A DNA stretch of 64,000 nucleotides from Schizochytrium sp. TIO01 (lineage: Eukaryota; Sar; Bigyra; Thraustochytrida; Thraustochytriidae): NCBI GenBank assembly GCA_004764695.1, contig CM015707.1, positions 1 through 64,000 of the forward strand, given 5' to 3'. The notes under the pieces were generated by a model. That model had not been told where the DNA came from, made no database searches, and saw only the letters and a program-made list of their open reading frames with translations. Shown here piece by piece: positions 1 through 9,320 of this stretch; the stretch's first letter is position 1; every line of letters begins with the position of its first letter. Position numbers and translations under genes: made by a program.

Positions 1-2482
1 GATGAACTTCCAATCCGCAAAGGATTATTAAATCCCCAGGTCTTAACAGTTCCGTCTTCGAAAAAGCGCGACATATAGATTATTAGAGCTCCGGAACTCT
101 CTCAGATTTGGCATCCTCGTATTTTCGATCAAATCTGTGAAGTGATGTGTGGAGTCCGATTCCGAAAAAAAACCATAAGCACCATTGCCCTTACAGTATG
201 TCTTTCTGTCCCGTTTCTTAACACAAAAACCTTGTTCAAATGCCCAAAGGTCAATATTGTAATTATCTGTCCCTTCAACGACAAGCCATTCAGAAGTGAA
301 AACATTCGTCGCTAGCTCACTCGTAATTACCTGGAAGGTGTTCTTTCCTGAAGCATAAATTCTCCATCAGTTCCAAGTCCCAAAATGTTGTGCTGTCCGA
401 AAGTGACTTTAGTGAAGCTCATGTCAGGATCAAAATGGAGAAAGCTGACTATTTCCACTTACATAATCAGGAAGCCCCATACGATTGTTATCATTGTATC
501 CGCAACAAGAAGTGTGTTGTTATCGAAAAGTCCACGGAATATGTTGTAATATATCATGTTTTCAAGCTCGAAGTGATTTTGCCACCGGCGCTAGAATCAC
601 GGTTGACTGATGCCATGATTTTGGAGAATAACTGGCTCCAGCTAAGTACCTGCGCCATTCATACCATAGGAACCATATCCAAGACACTTTACTTCAGTCC
701 TGTTATTAATAACGGCAGACCATCAATTTGATAATTCCTACTGAAATTTCATTAATGTTTTTCTATCGTTTCATGCATTATGCAAGCACAGATAAAACGA
801 AACATCTCATACAAGTAAGTATTCGATGTTCCTGTAAATCAACCGCCAGAGGCGTCACTTCTGGGTGTACGATGCAATGAACCTGAATCGTCATATCCAT
901 CAAGGACGCAGGCTAAAGCACCGCTGGTCCAGTTCAAAGCAGAAAGTTGGACTGGGTTACATAAAGCCAGGTATCTTCGTCGGGGGGTGATAAGTCAATG
1001 TCTCCAACATCTCTTCCCAACCCAGTACTCAACTTCATAACGGTCAATGCCCCAGGCAAATACGGCGTTGCGTTCTTCACTAATATAGTAGGAAGCACCT
1101 GCGGTAGTAGTTGCAATGTTCGCTCCGCAATTCATTCTCTGAAGTTGTTGGGAAAGGTGTAGTAGGGTTCTCTCGTTGGATAGACAGTTGGAGACATCGT
1201 TGGATAAAGTGTCGGTGCCATAGTTGGTGGTAGAGGTGCACATGAAACACCTTCCATAAGAACTGGTGTCGACGGGACAGTTCCACTTGCGTCAAATTTG
1301 GGGTAGTTGTTTGCTCCCCAGCAACTAACGGTATCATCAGTCAGATTATGACCACAAATAACTTGAGAATTTACTGATACAATAGTCTCGGCAGTGATTC
1401 TGTCTGATTCAATGAAGTTGGAGAATGAGTTCACTTTGGAACTATGAAATTGTCCATTGGCATTCAAACCCTTGCAAAAAACGGTTCCATTTGTCTTTCG
1501 AAGACAGAAGTTCCTACACATGAAGATACAAGCAATGTTGTCGTTACCTGAATCAAAGACTTCAACAGGTCCAGATTGGATGTAGCTACCTGAATCAACA
1601 TCGTTTGAGTACATTCCATCTTTATTTTGCCCTGCAAATAAGAAACGACCATCCAAAGTGATGAGTCCGATATTTTGTTCATCCAAGGTGATGTCTTTAA
1701 TGTTACCCTGTTCTTCTGTGTCGACCCACGTTGGACTTGGAAGGCTCGTCGACCCGGTGATTCCAAGTGCATAATTTGCGTTCCTACCCCAGCACGTGAC
1801 AGTGTTGTTACTAAGAAGTGCACAGAAGTGATTATCAATCTTATCAGAAACTAACTTCTTAATTGTGACCCCTTCTTCGAGGTTCGTTTCATAACTTAGG
1901 GTGTCGAAAGGTGGAACGTCGCGACCGTTTGAGGTTGTACCTCTTCCGTTTTGGTAATAAGTATTGGTACCCGAACATGTTACGACAGTTTGATTAATTG
2001 TAACTGCACACAAGGAGTCCCTTGATACTGCAAAGGAACTGTACTCATTTGTAAAATCCGGCAGCTCAGTGAACTCGGTGAACACCGTATACGTATTGCT
2101 AGTTATTTCTTTTGAGATCAGGTATCCTGAATTTGATCCGACGCAGTGAATTTTATGGGTTAGTCCATCGAGGACGCACGCGGAACGAAAGTGCCTCTCT
2201 AGGATGCATCGGCGAACTAATAGTCGAGTGATTGATCTTGAAAGGTTCGATGAAAGATGCCGAGGGGTCACTAGCGCTACTGAGTTCCTTAAGGGTATTA
2301 GTTCCCCATCCATACATCACATTCCGGTCGGGACTAGCCCAAATAGTCGCATAGTTACCAACACTTAAGGAACTTTCACAAATACTTAGGTCATATTCGG
2401 CAGTTGGCGCAGGGGTCTCTTCCTGCGCGTTGGCCTTGCATAGGAACAAGACAACGAACAAGACTATAGTCTGTAAAACCAT
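1..2482 (-). pseudogene. Decayed two-module RCC1-repeat secreted protein
   Basis: The reading starts at an ATG at 2482 with a clear signal peptide (MVLQTIVLFVVLFLCKANA) and a short PAPT stretch, followed by the N-terminal motif of the RCC1-type beta-propellers of this window (VGNYATIWAS...YGWG). The frame changes between about 2313 and 2153 and then runs through RCC1 blades (SACVLDG, HCVGSNSGY, TCWGRN, FCKGLNANGQ, SCWGANN) to a PT linker (PTMAPTLYPTMSPTVYPT) near 1160. A second RCC1 module begins in another frame (CGANIATTTAGASYY, FAWG), changes frame again near 1060 and is stop-interrupted to the left edge. The last bases still encode a WG-type blade (TVKTWG). This matches the RCC1-PT-RCC1 layout of the intact gene at 57980-63280. 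Several frame breaks argue for a pseudogene, but base errors in the assembly are an alternative. The gene may continue left of the window. Confidence 0.8.
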
Positions 2483-2573
2483 TAGTCTAACTCTTTTGTG
2501 CCCTTTCTGGACATTCCCCTCACATTTGTACTTATATATTGATTTCAAGATGAACAAGTTCTGATTGAAAATT

Positions 2574-3137
2574 ATGGGAGACAGAAGAAGTAGCTTAATC
2601 TTCAGCATTGACATCGGAATCATAAACATTGGCGTAGCCCTTTATGATAGCTCAACCAAAAAGATGGTCTATTGTGATCGAATCGCCTTCGCACCATCCC
2701 TCAAGGCGCTGAAGTCGCAAAGAAATATTCCAATGGGGATCTACAACCTTATGTTTAACAAGGAAACCTCAAAGATTTACCCTATGCTCAAAGAAGCGAG
2801 TATCATCCTCATTGAGGATCAGATGAGACTGAAAATGTACATTGCACAGTACTCAATCGTTTCTATGTGCATCTGTGAAGGTTTTGAATACAAAATCGTT
2901 CACTCAAAGTCAGTCAAGACATTTTTCAAAACAGGTGCTGCTTCACGGAAGGTCGCAGGTAAGGTCGTTCGTGGTGCAGAAAACAATCGAAGGGCAAATA
3001 AAGCTGCTGCGATTGTTAAAGCCCATGAACTTTTCCCAAAAGATATGGCTAGAGTACCAAAAGCAAAGCAGGATGATGTCGCAGATGCAATACTTCAGGC
3101 GTGTTGGTATGATAGAGCTTGCTTATCCAAAAAGTAA
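2574..3137 (+). CDS. Holliday junction resolvase, poxvirus A22-like (RuvC fold)
   Basis: The 187-residue protein has the RuvC/RNase H-fold acidic residues of the viral A22-type resolvases: D13 in SIDIGIINIGVALYD, E81 in ILIEDQ, and a C-terminal KQDDVADA group (D167, D168, D171). In poxviruses this family cleaves four-way junctions and branched replication intermediates so that genome concatemers can be resolved. The length is usual for the family. I take the ATG at 2574; a TTG three codons upstream is less likely. The gene diverges from the decayed RCC1 gene (start 2482), leaving about 90 bp for both promoters, and its end overlaps the convergent gene at 3123 by 15 bp. Confidence 0.88.
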   Translation: MGDRRSSLIFSIDIGIINIGVALYDSSTKKMVYCDRIAFAPSLKALKSQRNIPMGIYNLMFNKETSKIYPMLKEASIILIEDQMRLKMYIAQYSIVSMCICEGFEYKIVHSKSVKTFFKTGAASRKVAGKVVRGAENNRRANKAAAIVKAHELFPKDMARVPKAKQDDVADAILQACWYDRACLSKK

Positions 3138-3935
3138 ATCCCACCGATCTTCTTCCTCACTTTCTCTTTCGTTTAGCTCGTTACTCTTTAAAGTATGTTG
3201 CTCCATCAAAGGACCAAGCTTCGTATTTACATAATGTGTTAAGTGTTCAAAGATTTCATCTGTAGGGATCCCTGCTACATTGAGAACGCCGCTCGAAAAG
3301 ACCTCAATTGCAAGATGTGTCGCTTCTGGAAATGGATGTACTACGAGTGCACAGAATGATTGCTGGTCCATTGAGAGGGCTGGACTAGAGCCGTCATCCT
3401 CTTTGGTAGAAAGAGTTAGTGAATTTGCAAATTGATTTGCCCTCCTGTTGTTATAATCACTGTCATAGCCTTCAAGCTCTTCACTTCTATGAACATCATA
3501 CGAGGGCAGTACCCGTGGTTTTTGTTTTCGACCTTTCACTTTCAGTGAAACTGAAGCCAAGGAATTCAGGCTAAGAAACAAACCCTCGAGATCAAGGGGC
3601 TTGTGAGGTGTATAGTACTTCTCTACCCAATTTACCAAGGTCGGTTTATCAATATCTTCTTTTGTAACTCCAAATAACGATTCGAACACTGGAATGAACG
3701 CGTCGGATTCCATTGTCATTGTAAAAACCATGCAAACGAGTGCAGGGTAAGGTAACTTTTTGGCATCGAAGATGTTCATCGTGAAGGCCTTTTCGTAATA
3801 GGTACATCGCCAGTCACTAGAGACTGAAAGGACACAGTTCCGGTGAGTATGAGCAAACTCATCCAAAGTTATGTTTACTCGAATAATAAACCTGTAAAGC
3901 TTTAAGCTTGTTTCTGTTCGAATAATATGTCCCAT
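3123..3935 (-). CDS. Possible TATA-binding-protein-like factor
   Basis: This 270-residue protein is not securely assigned. Residues 195-240 (ALVVHPFPEATHLAIEVFSS, then GVLNVAGIPTDEIFEHLTHY) resemble the second half of a TBP repeat, where a short strand containing 'FssGk' and 'tGa' is followed by a helix. Residues 50-70 (FTMNIFDAKKLPYPALVCMV) could be the matching first repeat. Diverged TBP-like proteins are common in giant viruses and act in viral transcription initiation. A charged low-complexity stretch lies at 135-190 and the C-terminus is acidic (NERESEEEDRWD). The start ATG at 3935 follows directly on a TAA/ATT microsatellite. If it is not TBP-like, it is an unknown viral protein. Confidence 0.5.
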   Translation of the reverse strand: MGHIIRTETSLKLYRFIIRVNITLDEFAHTHRNCVLSVSSDWRCTYYEKAFTMNIFDAKKLPYPALVCMVFTMTMESDAFIPVFESLFGVTKEDIDKPTLVNWVEKYYTPHKPLDLEGLFLSLNSLASVSLKVKGRKQKPRVLPSYDVHRSEELEGYDSDYNNRRANQFANSLTLSTKEDDGSSPALSMDQQSFCALVVHPFPEATHLAIEVFSSGVLNVAGIPTDEIFEHLTHYVNTKLGPLMEQHTLKSNELNERESEEEDRWDLLFG

Positions 3936-3943
3936 GGTCTTAC

Positions 3944-3983
<40 letters not shown>

Positions 3984-3996
3984 TTGTTATAATTAA

Positions 3997-4026
<30 letters not shown>
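3944..4026. repeat. ATT trinucleotide microsatellite
   Basis: Two runs of (ATT)n are separated by a short interruption (acttgttataa). They lie between the start of the gene at 3935 and the convergent side of the gene at 4113. The tract is immediately upstream of the TBP-like gene, so its length could alter promoter spacing. No coding sense. Confidence 0.9.
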
Positions 4027-4028
<2 letters not shown>

Positions 4029-4112
4029 GTTTAAAGCTTAAAGAAGAAAACAAAAAGTAATTAAAAGCTTATGCTTCACTGTAAGACCATCTCTTCTGTC
4101 GACCATTCTTAG

Positions 4113-4562
4113 TTACACCATAGGCGAACAAACACTGATGGACATATACCCAGACTCAAGATCATCACCAGTACCACTTTTAAAGGTCACTGATACTGCA
4201 TGCCATGGAAGAAAAGGAACATAGATGATCTCACCATGATCTATAGAATAAGTGAAAGTAAAATTACTCATTGAAAATTTACCTATCCGCTCCAGGTTCA
4301 TCGTTTCGTTGAAGAGATAAAACGAGTGTATCGCATGGGCAAAATAGTGTGATAAAAGTGCGTCTTCTCCAGGACAGCGAACTGTTAATATTCTTGATTG
4401 ACTCGCAGCACGGACTTCTGGAGCAGATCTTGTGTACCTCCACCACAAATTATTATCCGAGGATGAACGGAATAATTGAACTTTGATAGGACACAAGAGC
4501 TCGGAGACTATCATTCCTGCATACAAGGTCTCTACTACAGGTACATAGTAAACATCATTCAT
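4113..4562 (-). CDS. Hypothetical protein, 149 aa
   Basis: I do not recognise this protein. It is predicted to be mainly beta-strand, with alternating hydrophobic stretches (YVPVVETLYAGMIVSELL, EIIYVPFLPWHAVSVTF) and few charged runs. There is no signal peptide and no membrane segment. The ATG at 4562 faces the ATG of the gene at 4597, so the two share a 34-bp divergent promoter gap. Confidence 0.6.
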   Translation of the reverse strand: MNDVYYVPVVETLYAGMIVSELLCPIKVQLFRSSSDNNLWWRYTRSAPEVRAASQSRILTVRCPGEDALLSHYFAHAIHSFYLFNETMNLERIGKFSMSNFTFTYSIDHGEIIYVPFLPWHAVSVTFKSGTGDDLESGYMSISVCSPMV

Positions 4563-4596
4563 TCGTTAAAGAAGGAATGCAAATAATTGAGGAAAA

Positions 4597-5865
4597 ATGC
4601 TACTGTATTCTTACAAGTCTCCCACACTGAACTTAGTGAAATGGTTTCCATTACATATAAGAATTAAGAAGAATTCTGTTTTTTCCTATCTTGAACTTGA
4701 AAGTAAATTATCATCTTTATATAATGAGAGTACTATTCCTTTGTATACCAAGTGTGCTAATGAATACAATCGGGAGATCATGCAAAAAGTTTTATTAATT
4801 GCAAATATTGGCGAAAGCAGTCAAAGCAGAATCATGGTTAAAAACAATCTTGATCATTTTAGTAACCACGATGACATAGCTGCTACAATTTATGACATAA
4901 AGCTGGGAAATGCAAGCGCAAAGTTGGAAAATTTCGATATATGTCTAGTATGTATCGGACAAGACTTTGAGCCATCAGTTAGCATTCAAACATTGCTCTG
5001 TGCCATCCCAATTATCAAAAACGTCAAGCCCCGGATGGTCATTATAGAAACTGTAATCCCAGTTGGTACAGTTGGGAAGTTTGTTAAGGCAACTGAAGGT
5101 GAAATTCCCATCGCATATTCCCCAAACATTATTCATCGGTGTCGCTCGCTTCCATTTGAAGCACCGCGTGATTCACCGAGACTGTTAGGAGCAAACTCAA
5201 GAGAAGCTGCACAAGTGATTTTGCCATTTTTATCATTGTTCTATACTCACATCTACATTACAGAAACTGCAGAAGCTGCTGAGTGCGCAACCCTTCTGGA
5301 CTTGGCAAAAAGAGCTGCTATTCAAGCTGCTATCAATGAGTTTTCTGCCAATTTTAGCAAAGAGATATCGATGCGCGATGCAATTGAAGGCTCTAACTTT
5401 ATCTGGACCAATTATCAAAGTGACCACCCATCTTTAGGAATCAAGCATAACTTTGCATCGCTAATCGGTAGTGAAGAGAAGTTTCCCTTATTAACTACAG
5501 CTATCGAACAGCTCTGTCTACGCCCGCGCTTCATCTTCCAAGATATCGTAGATAGATACTGCTCAGGCGACCTTGATAAAGTACACCAAAAGGCATTCCT
5601 CATAGTAGGATTTGGAAATCAATCAGGGGCTTCAGAGCACGACGAATCTCCAATTTCCGAAATTGTACAAATGCTTACTATGGAAGGTGCAACAGTCACT
5701 ATTTATGACATGTTTATCAACAGGTTCTCTACAATAAACCCACCAAGTATAGTCTATAACTCAGGACGACACATCTATGATGGTATCCTTGTTATGCACC
5801 CCTATCTTATTTCATTATGGAAAGACTACCCTCACGCTACTTTTTATTGTAAAGTAGCGAGTTAA
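4597..5865 (+). CDS. Nucleotide-sugar (UDP-sugar) dehydrogenase-like protein, probably inactive
   Basis: From residue ~62 the 422-residue protein follows the UDP-glucose/UDP-GlcNAc dehydrogenase plan. It has an N-terminal dinucleotide-binding-like domain with VIIETVIPVGTV (family: viieSTvppGT) and AYSPNIIHR (family: ysPER). A central helical domain with AECATLLDLAKRAAIQAAIN follows, then a C-terminal domain with FLIVGFGNQSGASEHDESP (family: GlayKpntdDxReSp). The first ~60 residues do not match the family. Key catalytic positions are lost: the Lys of the AEaxKLxxN motif is Thr, its Asn is Asp, and the GxGGxCf/pKD loop with the nucleophilic Cys is absent. It may bind a nucleotide sugar or act structurally, but oxidation to a uronic acid is unlikely. 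The region from 4949 onward is duplicated at 9321-10237. Confidence 0.78.
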   Translation: MLLYSYKSPTLNLVKWFPLHIRIKKNSVFSYLELESKLSSLYNESTIPLYTKCANEYNREIMQKVLLIANIGESSQSRIMVKNNLDHFSNHDDIAATIYDIKLGNASAKLENFDICLVCIGQDFEPSVSIQTLLCAIPIIKNVKPRMVIIETVIPVGTVGKFVKATEGEIPIAYSPNIIHRCRSLPFEAPRDSPRLLGANSREAAQVILPFLSLFYTHIYITETAEAAECATLLDLAKRAAIQAAINEFSANFSKEISMRDAIEGSNFIWTNYQSDHPSLGIKHNFASLIGSEEKFPLLTTAIEQLCLRPRFIFQDIVDRYCSGDLDKVHQKAFLIVGFGNQSGASEHDESPISEIVQMLTMEGATVTIYDMFINRFSTINPPSIVYNSGRHIYDGILVMHPYLISLWKDYPHATFYCKVAS

Positions 5866-6573
5866 CAAGATTGAAAACACGAAAGAGAAAAAAAGTAACC
5901 AACCTTATATCTCATACTTTAGGGGAATCGACTATTTAGTTTGAAAAGAAAAGAAATAATAGTTTAGTTTACTGGTCAATTAGGAGTTTTCCACTCCCTT
6001 CATTCATCCTTGATTTATTGGAACCGCATTCTCGGAGTTCAGAATGACCCAACTATGCTTTCCTACTGTCAGTAGTTTGTTCAGCCTACGAGCTACCCTT
6101 TTATGAAACAGGGGTACGCTTTTCTCAAGTCGAGCGGGGGAATACTACACAAACTACACACCTGTACTTTTTTGTGTTTTTTTTTTTATCTCTCTTGTAG
6201 AAAAAAAAAGAGGACTTACTATTATTATTTTCTTTAACAGTTTAGATACTTATTTACTTTGTGATCAAATACTTACTCTTTTAATCAATTAGGCGAACTA
6301 TCTTTAATTTTATTTTAATAATAAGAATAAAAAGAAAGGAGGGAGTACTAAATTCAGGAGAGTCAAGTAAATACTAGGAAGGTACTAACTAGTGTCATTA
6401 GAGAACTTTGAGTAGATTTAATTCTATTGACAGTGATAGACGAAAGTAAAGTTTTCCTTCTTCTTCTTCTTCTTTCCCCCTCACATCACACTACCTCTGT
6501 TTCCACTGCTGCACGCGCCTTCACTCCAGCAAAAGAAAAAGCAAATAGCCCTGCAAAACCGAAACAAGGGAAA
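5866..6573. other. Intergenic leader region upstream of nuclease-kinase copy 1
   Basis: There is no gene in this 700-bp stretch. It has a moderately mixed-composition part (about 5990-6170) followed by poly-T/poly-A tracts, ATT runs and a (CTT)n tract at about 6460-6475. The same frame as the downstream gene is open from a TTG at 6427, but the hydrophobic leucine run there is encoded by the CTT microsatellite and I do not take it as a signal peptide. The whole region is repeated almost exactly at 10238-10948. Confidence 0.7.
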
Positions 6574-8949
6574 ATGGCTGACGACGATGACCAAAGACGT
6601 GGCAGTGATGCTGGAAGGGGCAAGCGATCGGTACTTAGACGCGGAATGTCTGCTGTCGCATCAGTAGGGAGAGCCATGCTACCCTCTTCTTCGTCCAGCC
6701 GTCCTACTTCACTGACTCCGGGAGTTATCAGCGAAATGTCTGCGGAGGAGCTCATCGCTCTCGTTGAGGACGACGAACGGATGCTAGAACTTATTCAAGA
6801 TAAAGGCTTGAAGAGAAAGCTGCGTTCTCGCATTGAACAACTTGGTGATGAAGGAAGCCTTCTTCCAGATGAAGATGAAGATGCAAACGACGAATTTTCA
6901 GAAGAGTTAACCCAGAGAATCGCAAATTTTAAAGACACTGCAACCATCTGGGATCACTTCGCGAAAGATCCAGCTAGGATCGAAACCATGCAATTGTATT
7001 CAACGTCGAAAAGGAACCGTGAAGTTGCAGAGAGTGAAGACGATCCGGACCGCGAAGACTCATACGATGGTGGTGGAACAAAGCGATTCGCCGTGAACCA
7101 GTCCGCTGCCGAAAGTTCTACACAACGTGAGAAGCCGGAGGGACGAAAAACCCAGTCATCCCAAAAGTCGAACCCTACGACAAAGGTCCCTGAATACTTC
7201 ATGCCACTCTGCGCTAAAGCTTGGGAAATTGAGAAGGATCCCGATTCTGTTGTTGCAATCGAACTGTTCTCCAGAAAGAGGGCAATGTTTCTTGGGACAT
7301 ATTGTGGCCTGGTAAATCTTTCCTATAATTGTTTCCCAGAATCTGAAGTCCATGGATACATGATGAAGATATTGGAGTATATCTTAGAAAATGGAATGAT
7401 GAAGGTTCTACCCGATGTAATAACAGCCGAGAGTAACCAAAACTTTGCGATCGACACGAAAATGGAAGCAGAAGTCCAAGTTGCAGGGTCTATTTTTCAT
7501 CGAAGGGTTGATGTGCAAATATCTGTCCATGATGTGGGTGAGGAGGATGAGATTCGTACGCAAATTAGGAAGGTAGTAAACCCTAAGACTCAAAAGGAAG
7601 ACGACACGCACCTTATGCTATCTGAAATGCTAAATACTCTGTTGACCGGCGGGATTATGACTATGCTCGAGTGCAAGACACCTGGGACTCTTCAAGAGAA
7701 TCCTATCAAGCTGATTAATGACTTTTACATCAATGATTGGGCACCTAGAAACAAAGAGGTTGCAAAAGAAGCAAATCCCAAGATATACAAGGATTTTAAA
7801 CAGGTAATTAATCGTAATGAAATGAGAGAAAGTCTTCCTCGCAACGCGAAAGCAGAGAAAGTACAGAACGATCGTACTATAGGGAGTCCCGTTGCCCAAC
7901 TATGTCTTTACATGATATCTACGGCCGTTAATTTTGGTGCATTGACGAATGGACCGAAGACGTACTTTTTCCGTCTCGATTCCAAGGCACGGACTGTTAA
8001 GGTGAGCGGAGTTTTCTACTCAAATAGAAACGATAACGAAGATGGTGCGAATCCAGGGAACTGGTCACTTTGTCAGGCGTGGCTCGTTTTTCTCTATCAT
8101 GCACTTAAAGATCACAAACCTACCCGTGCAAAGGACTTCGAATGGCTAAAGGACGGAAGTCCAAGCACAGAAACTACCGTGAATAGGATTAGGCGTGGCC
8201 AAATCAACGTTTCAGCAATTTCAGAAGGTCCTTCTTCTGAAGGTAGTTCTGGCGCCAGCACTAACAACAGTACAAGTAGGAATGGCAACTCCAGAAGGGC
8301 AAGCGGATCTAGAAATCGTGGAGCACAAAGAAATACTACCGTTTTTGCTGCGTTTCGACTGGGTCCTAACTTGGAGACCCCCAATATGCGAGCTGTTTTG
8401 GGCGGTAAAGCCGTAGGGTATCCGGACATCATGATCAACGGCGTCTCTAGCTTCGTCAAGACGACTTACGCACTGCATGATTCTGCGTATGCACTTGGAC
8501 ATGAGGGTAAAGTATACGCAGCTCTGCACGCGCTGCAGGGTGATGTAGTACCACGGGTAACAGCTTGCGGTCTCGACGAGACTCTGAACCTGGTCGTTTT
8601 TGCGACGGAGCAGTGTGGTAAATCACTGTGCGATCTATATACGCGGGAATTAGAAGAGTACGGTGGACTTGAGGAACTGTACTGGAAGGCTGCTTTGGCT
8701 CTTGACAAGATCCATAAGGCTGGTTTTATCCATGGAGATGTGGCGTTGCGGAATATTGTTGTCGATGATGCGAGCAATGTGAAGTTTATCGACCTGGAGC
8801 GCAGCAAGAAGTCTCGCAGCAAAGCCCTTCGCGAAGAAGACTTTAACCTGCTCGCGGACGCATTTGGCATTGACTCGGCAAAGGATTTCCGGACTTTGTC
8901 AAGGACCAACAATACAGAGGCGCATCTAGAGAACAACGAGATTGTCTAA
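6574..8949 (+). CDS. Crinkler-like PD-(D/E)XK nuclease-kinase fusion, copy 1
   Basis: The 791-residue protein has three parts. Residues 1-~200 are a charged, serine-rich N-terminal region with a module SSSSRP...ISEMSAEELIALVEDDERML...LTQRIANF. Residues ~220-500 carry a restriction-type nuclease fold: D313 in RRVDVQIS, E366-C-K368 in MLECKTP, and a helix QLCLYMISTAVNFGALTNG as in the nuclease domain of Crinkler (CRN) effectors. After a Ser/Asn/Gly linker (~550-585), residues 600-790 form a compact kinase with K629, HGD (D722), N727 and DLE (D740) all present. In oomycetes and other eukaryotes, CRN proteins with nuclease plus kinase domains are thought to act in host nuclei on DNA. I chose the ATG at 6574 because no earlier ATG is in frame. 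Confidence 0.8.
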   Translation: MADDDDQRRGSDAGRGKRSVLRRGMSAVASVGRAMLPSSSSSRPTSLTPGVISEMSAEELIALVEDDERMLELIQDKGLKRKLRSRIEQLGDEGSLLPDEDEDANDEFSEELTQRIANFKDTATIWDHFAKDPARIETMQLYSTSKRNREVAESEDDPDREDSYDGGGTKRFAVNQSAAESSTQREKPEGRKTQSSQKSNPTTKVPEYFMPLCAKAWEIEKDPDSVVAIELFSRKRAMFLGTYCGLVNLSYNCFPESEVHGYMMKILEYILENGMMKVLPDVITAESNQNFAIDTKMEAEVQVAGSIFHRRVDVQISVHDVGEEDEIRTQIRKVVNPKTQKEDDTHLMLSEMLNTLLTGGIMTMLECKTPGTLQENPIKLINDFYINDWAPRNKEVAKEANPKIYKDFKQVINRNEMRESLPRNAKAEKVQNDRTIGSPVAQLCLYMISTAVNFGALTNGPKTYFFRLDSKARTVKVSGVFYSNRNDNEDGANPGNWSLCQAWLVFLYHALKDHKPTRAKDFEWLKDGSPSTETTVNRIRRGQINVSAISEGPSSEGSSGASTNNSTSRNGNSRRASGSRNRGAQRNTTVFAAFRLGPNLETPNMRAVLGGKAVGYPDIMINGVSSFVKTTYALHDSAYALGHEGKVYAALHALQGDVVPRVTACGLDETLNLVVFATEQCGKSLCDLYTRELEEYGGLEELYWKAALALDKIHKAGFIHGDVALRNIVVDDASNVKFIDLERSKKSRSKALREEDFNLLADAFGIDSAKDFRTLSRTNNTEAHLENNEIV

Positions 8950-9181
8950 TAAAGCCAAGTGATTTCAAGGTCATGGCTCCCTTAGTTTAAAAAATAAATA
9001 AATAATAATAATATTGTTCATACAGAATAAAAGAAGATATGGTACTTGATTAATTTAATTAAATCCTTAATCTGTCTTTCAAGATACTAAAGTACCTCTT
9101 GTTGTGCAAATCTTCACAATTTTAAATAAAAGGAGAGTGAATTAATTTAACAAAAGGTACAACTCTCTATTAGGGAGGTAA

Positions 9182-9320
9182 CTAACTATCCTCCCTCATT
9201 ATGCCCAATACTATAGATAAAATTTCCTGATCCTCACCAAAGATATTTCCTGCAAACTGAAGATAAGAATGAAACTTTTCATTTGGAAGTAAGTTATACG
9301 AATTTTGGTGTAAGCAAACC
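9182..9320 (-). pseudogene. 3'-terminal fragment of the 1471-aa coiled-coil gene
   Basis: This 139-bp piece encodes the last ~45 codons and the TAG stop of the gene intact at 13838-18253. It was created by the tandem duplication: its 5' side is cut at 9320, where the second copy of the dehydrogenase-like sequence begins. It has no start and should not be expressed. Confidence 0.9.

Larger units (their letters stand above)
4949..9320. repeat. Direct tandem duplication, copy 1 (4.37 kb)
   Basis: This segment is repeated head-to-tail at 9321-13976. It starts inside the dehydrogenase-like gene and ends inside the 3' end of the minus-strand gene whose intact copy is 13838-18253. The novel junction joins ...taagcaaacc to tatgtatcgg at 9320/9321, with only a single shared T, so the event looks like non-homologous or template-switch joining rather than recombination between long repeats. 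Flanking non-coding parts differ by a few bases and homopolymer lengths, which suggests a recent event. Confidence 0.95.

Noticed and set aside
390-731. 113-residue plus-strand frame
   Set aside because: It lies antisense to the decayed RCC1 gene, whose RCC1-like remnants read on the minus strand on both sides; no recognisable domain.
6427-6573. Leucine-rich N-terminal signal peptide for the nuclease-kinase
   Set aside because: It starts at TTG and the leucines come from a CTT microsatellite; the first ATG is at 6574.
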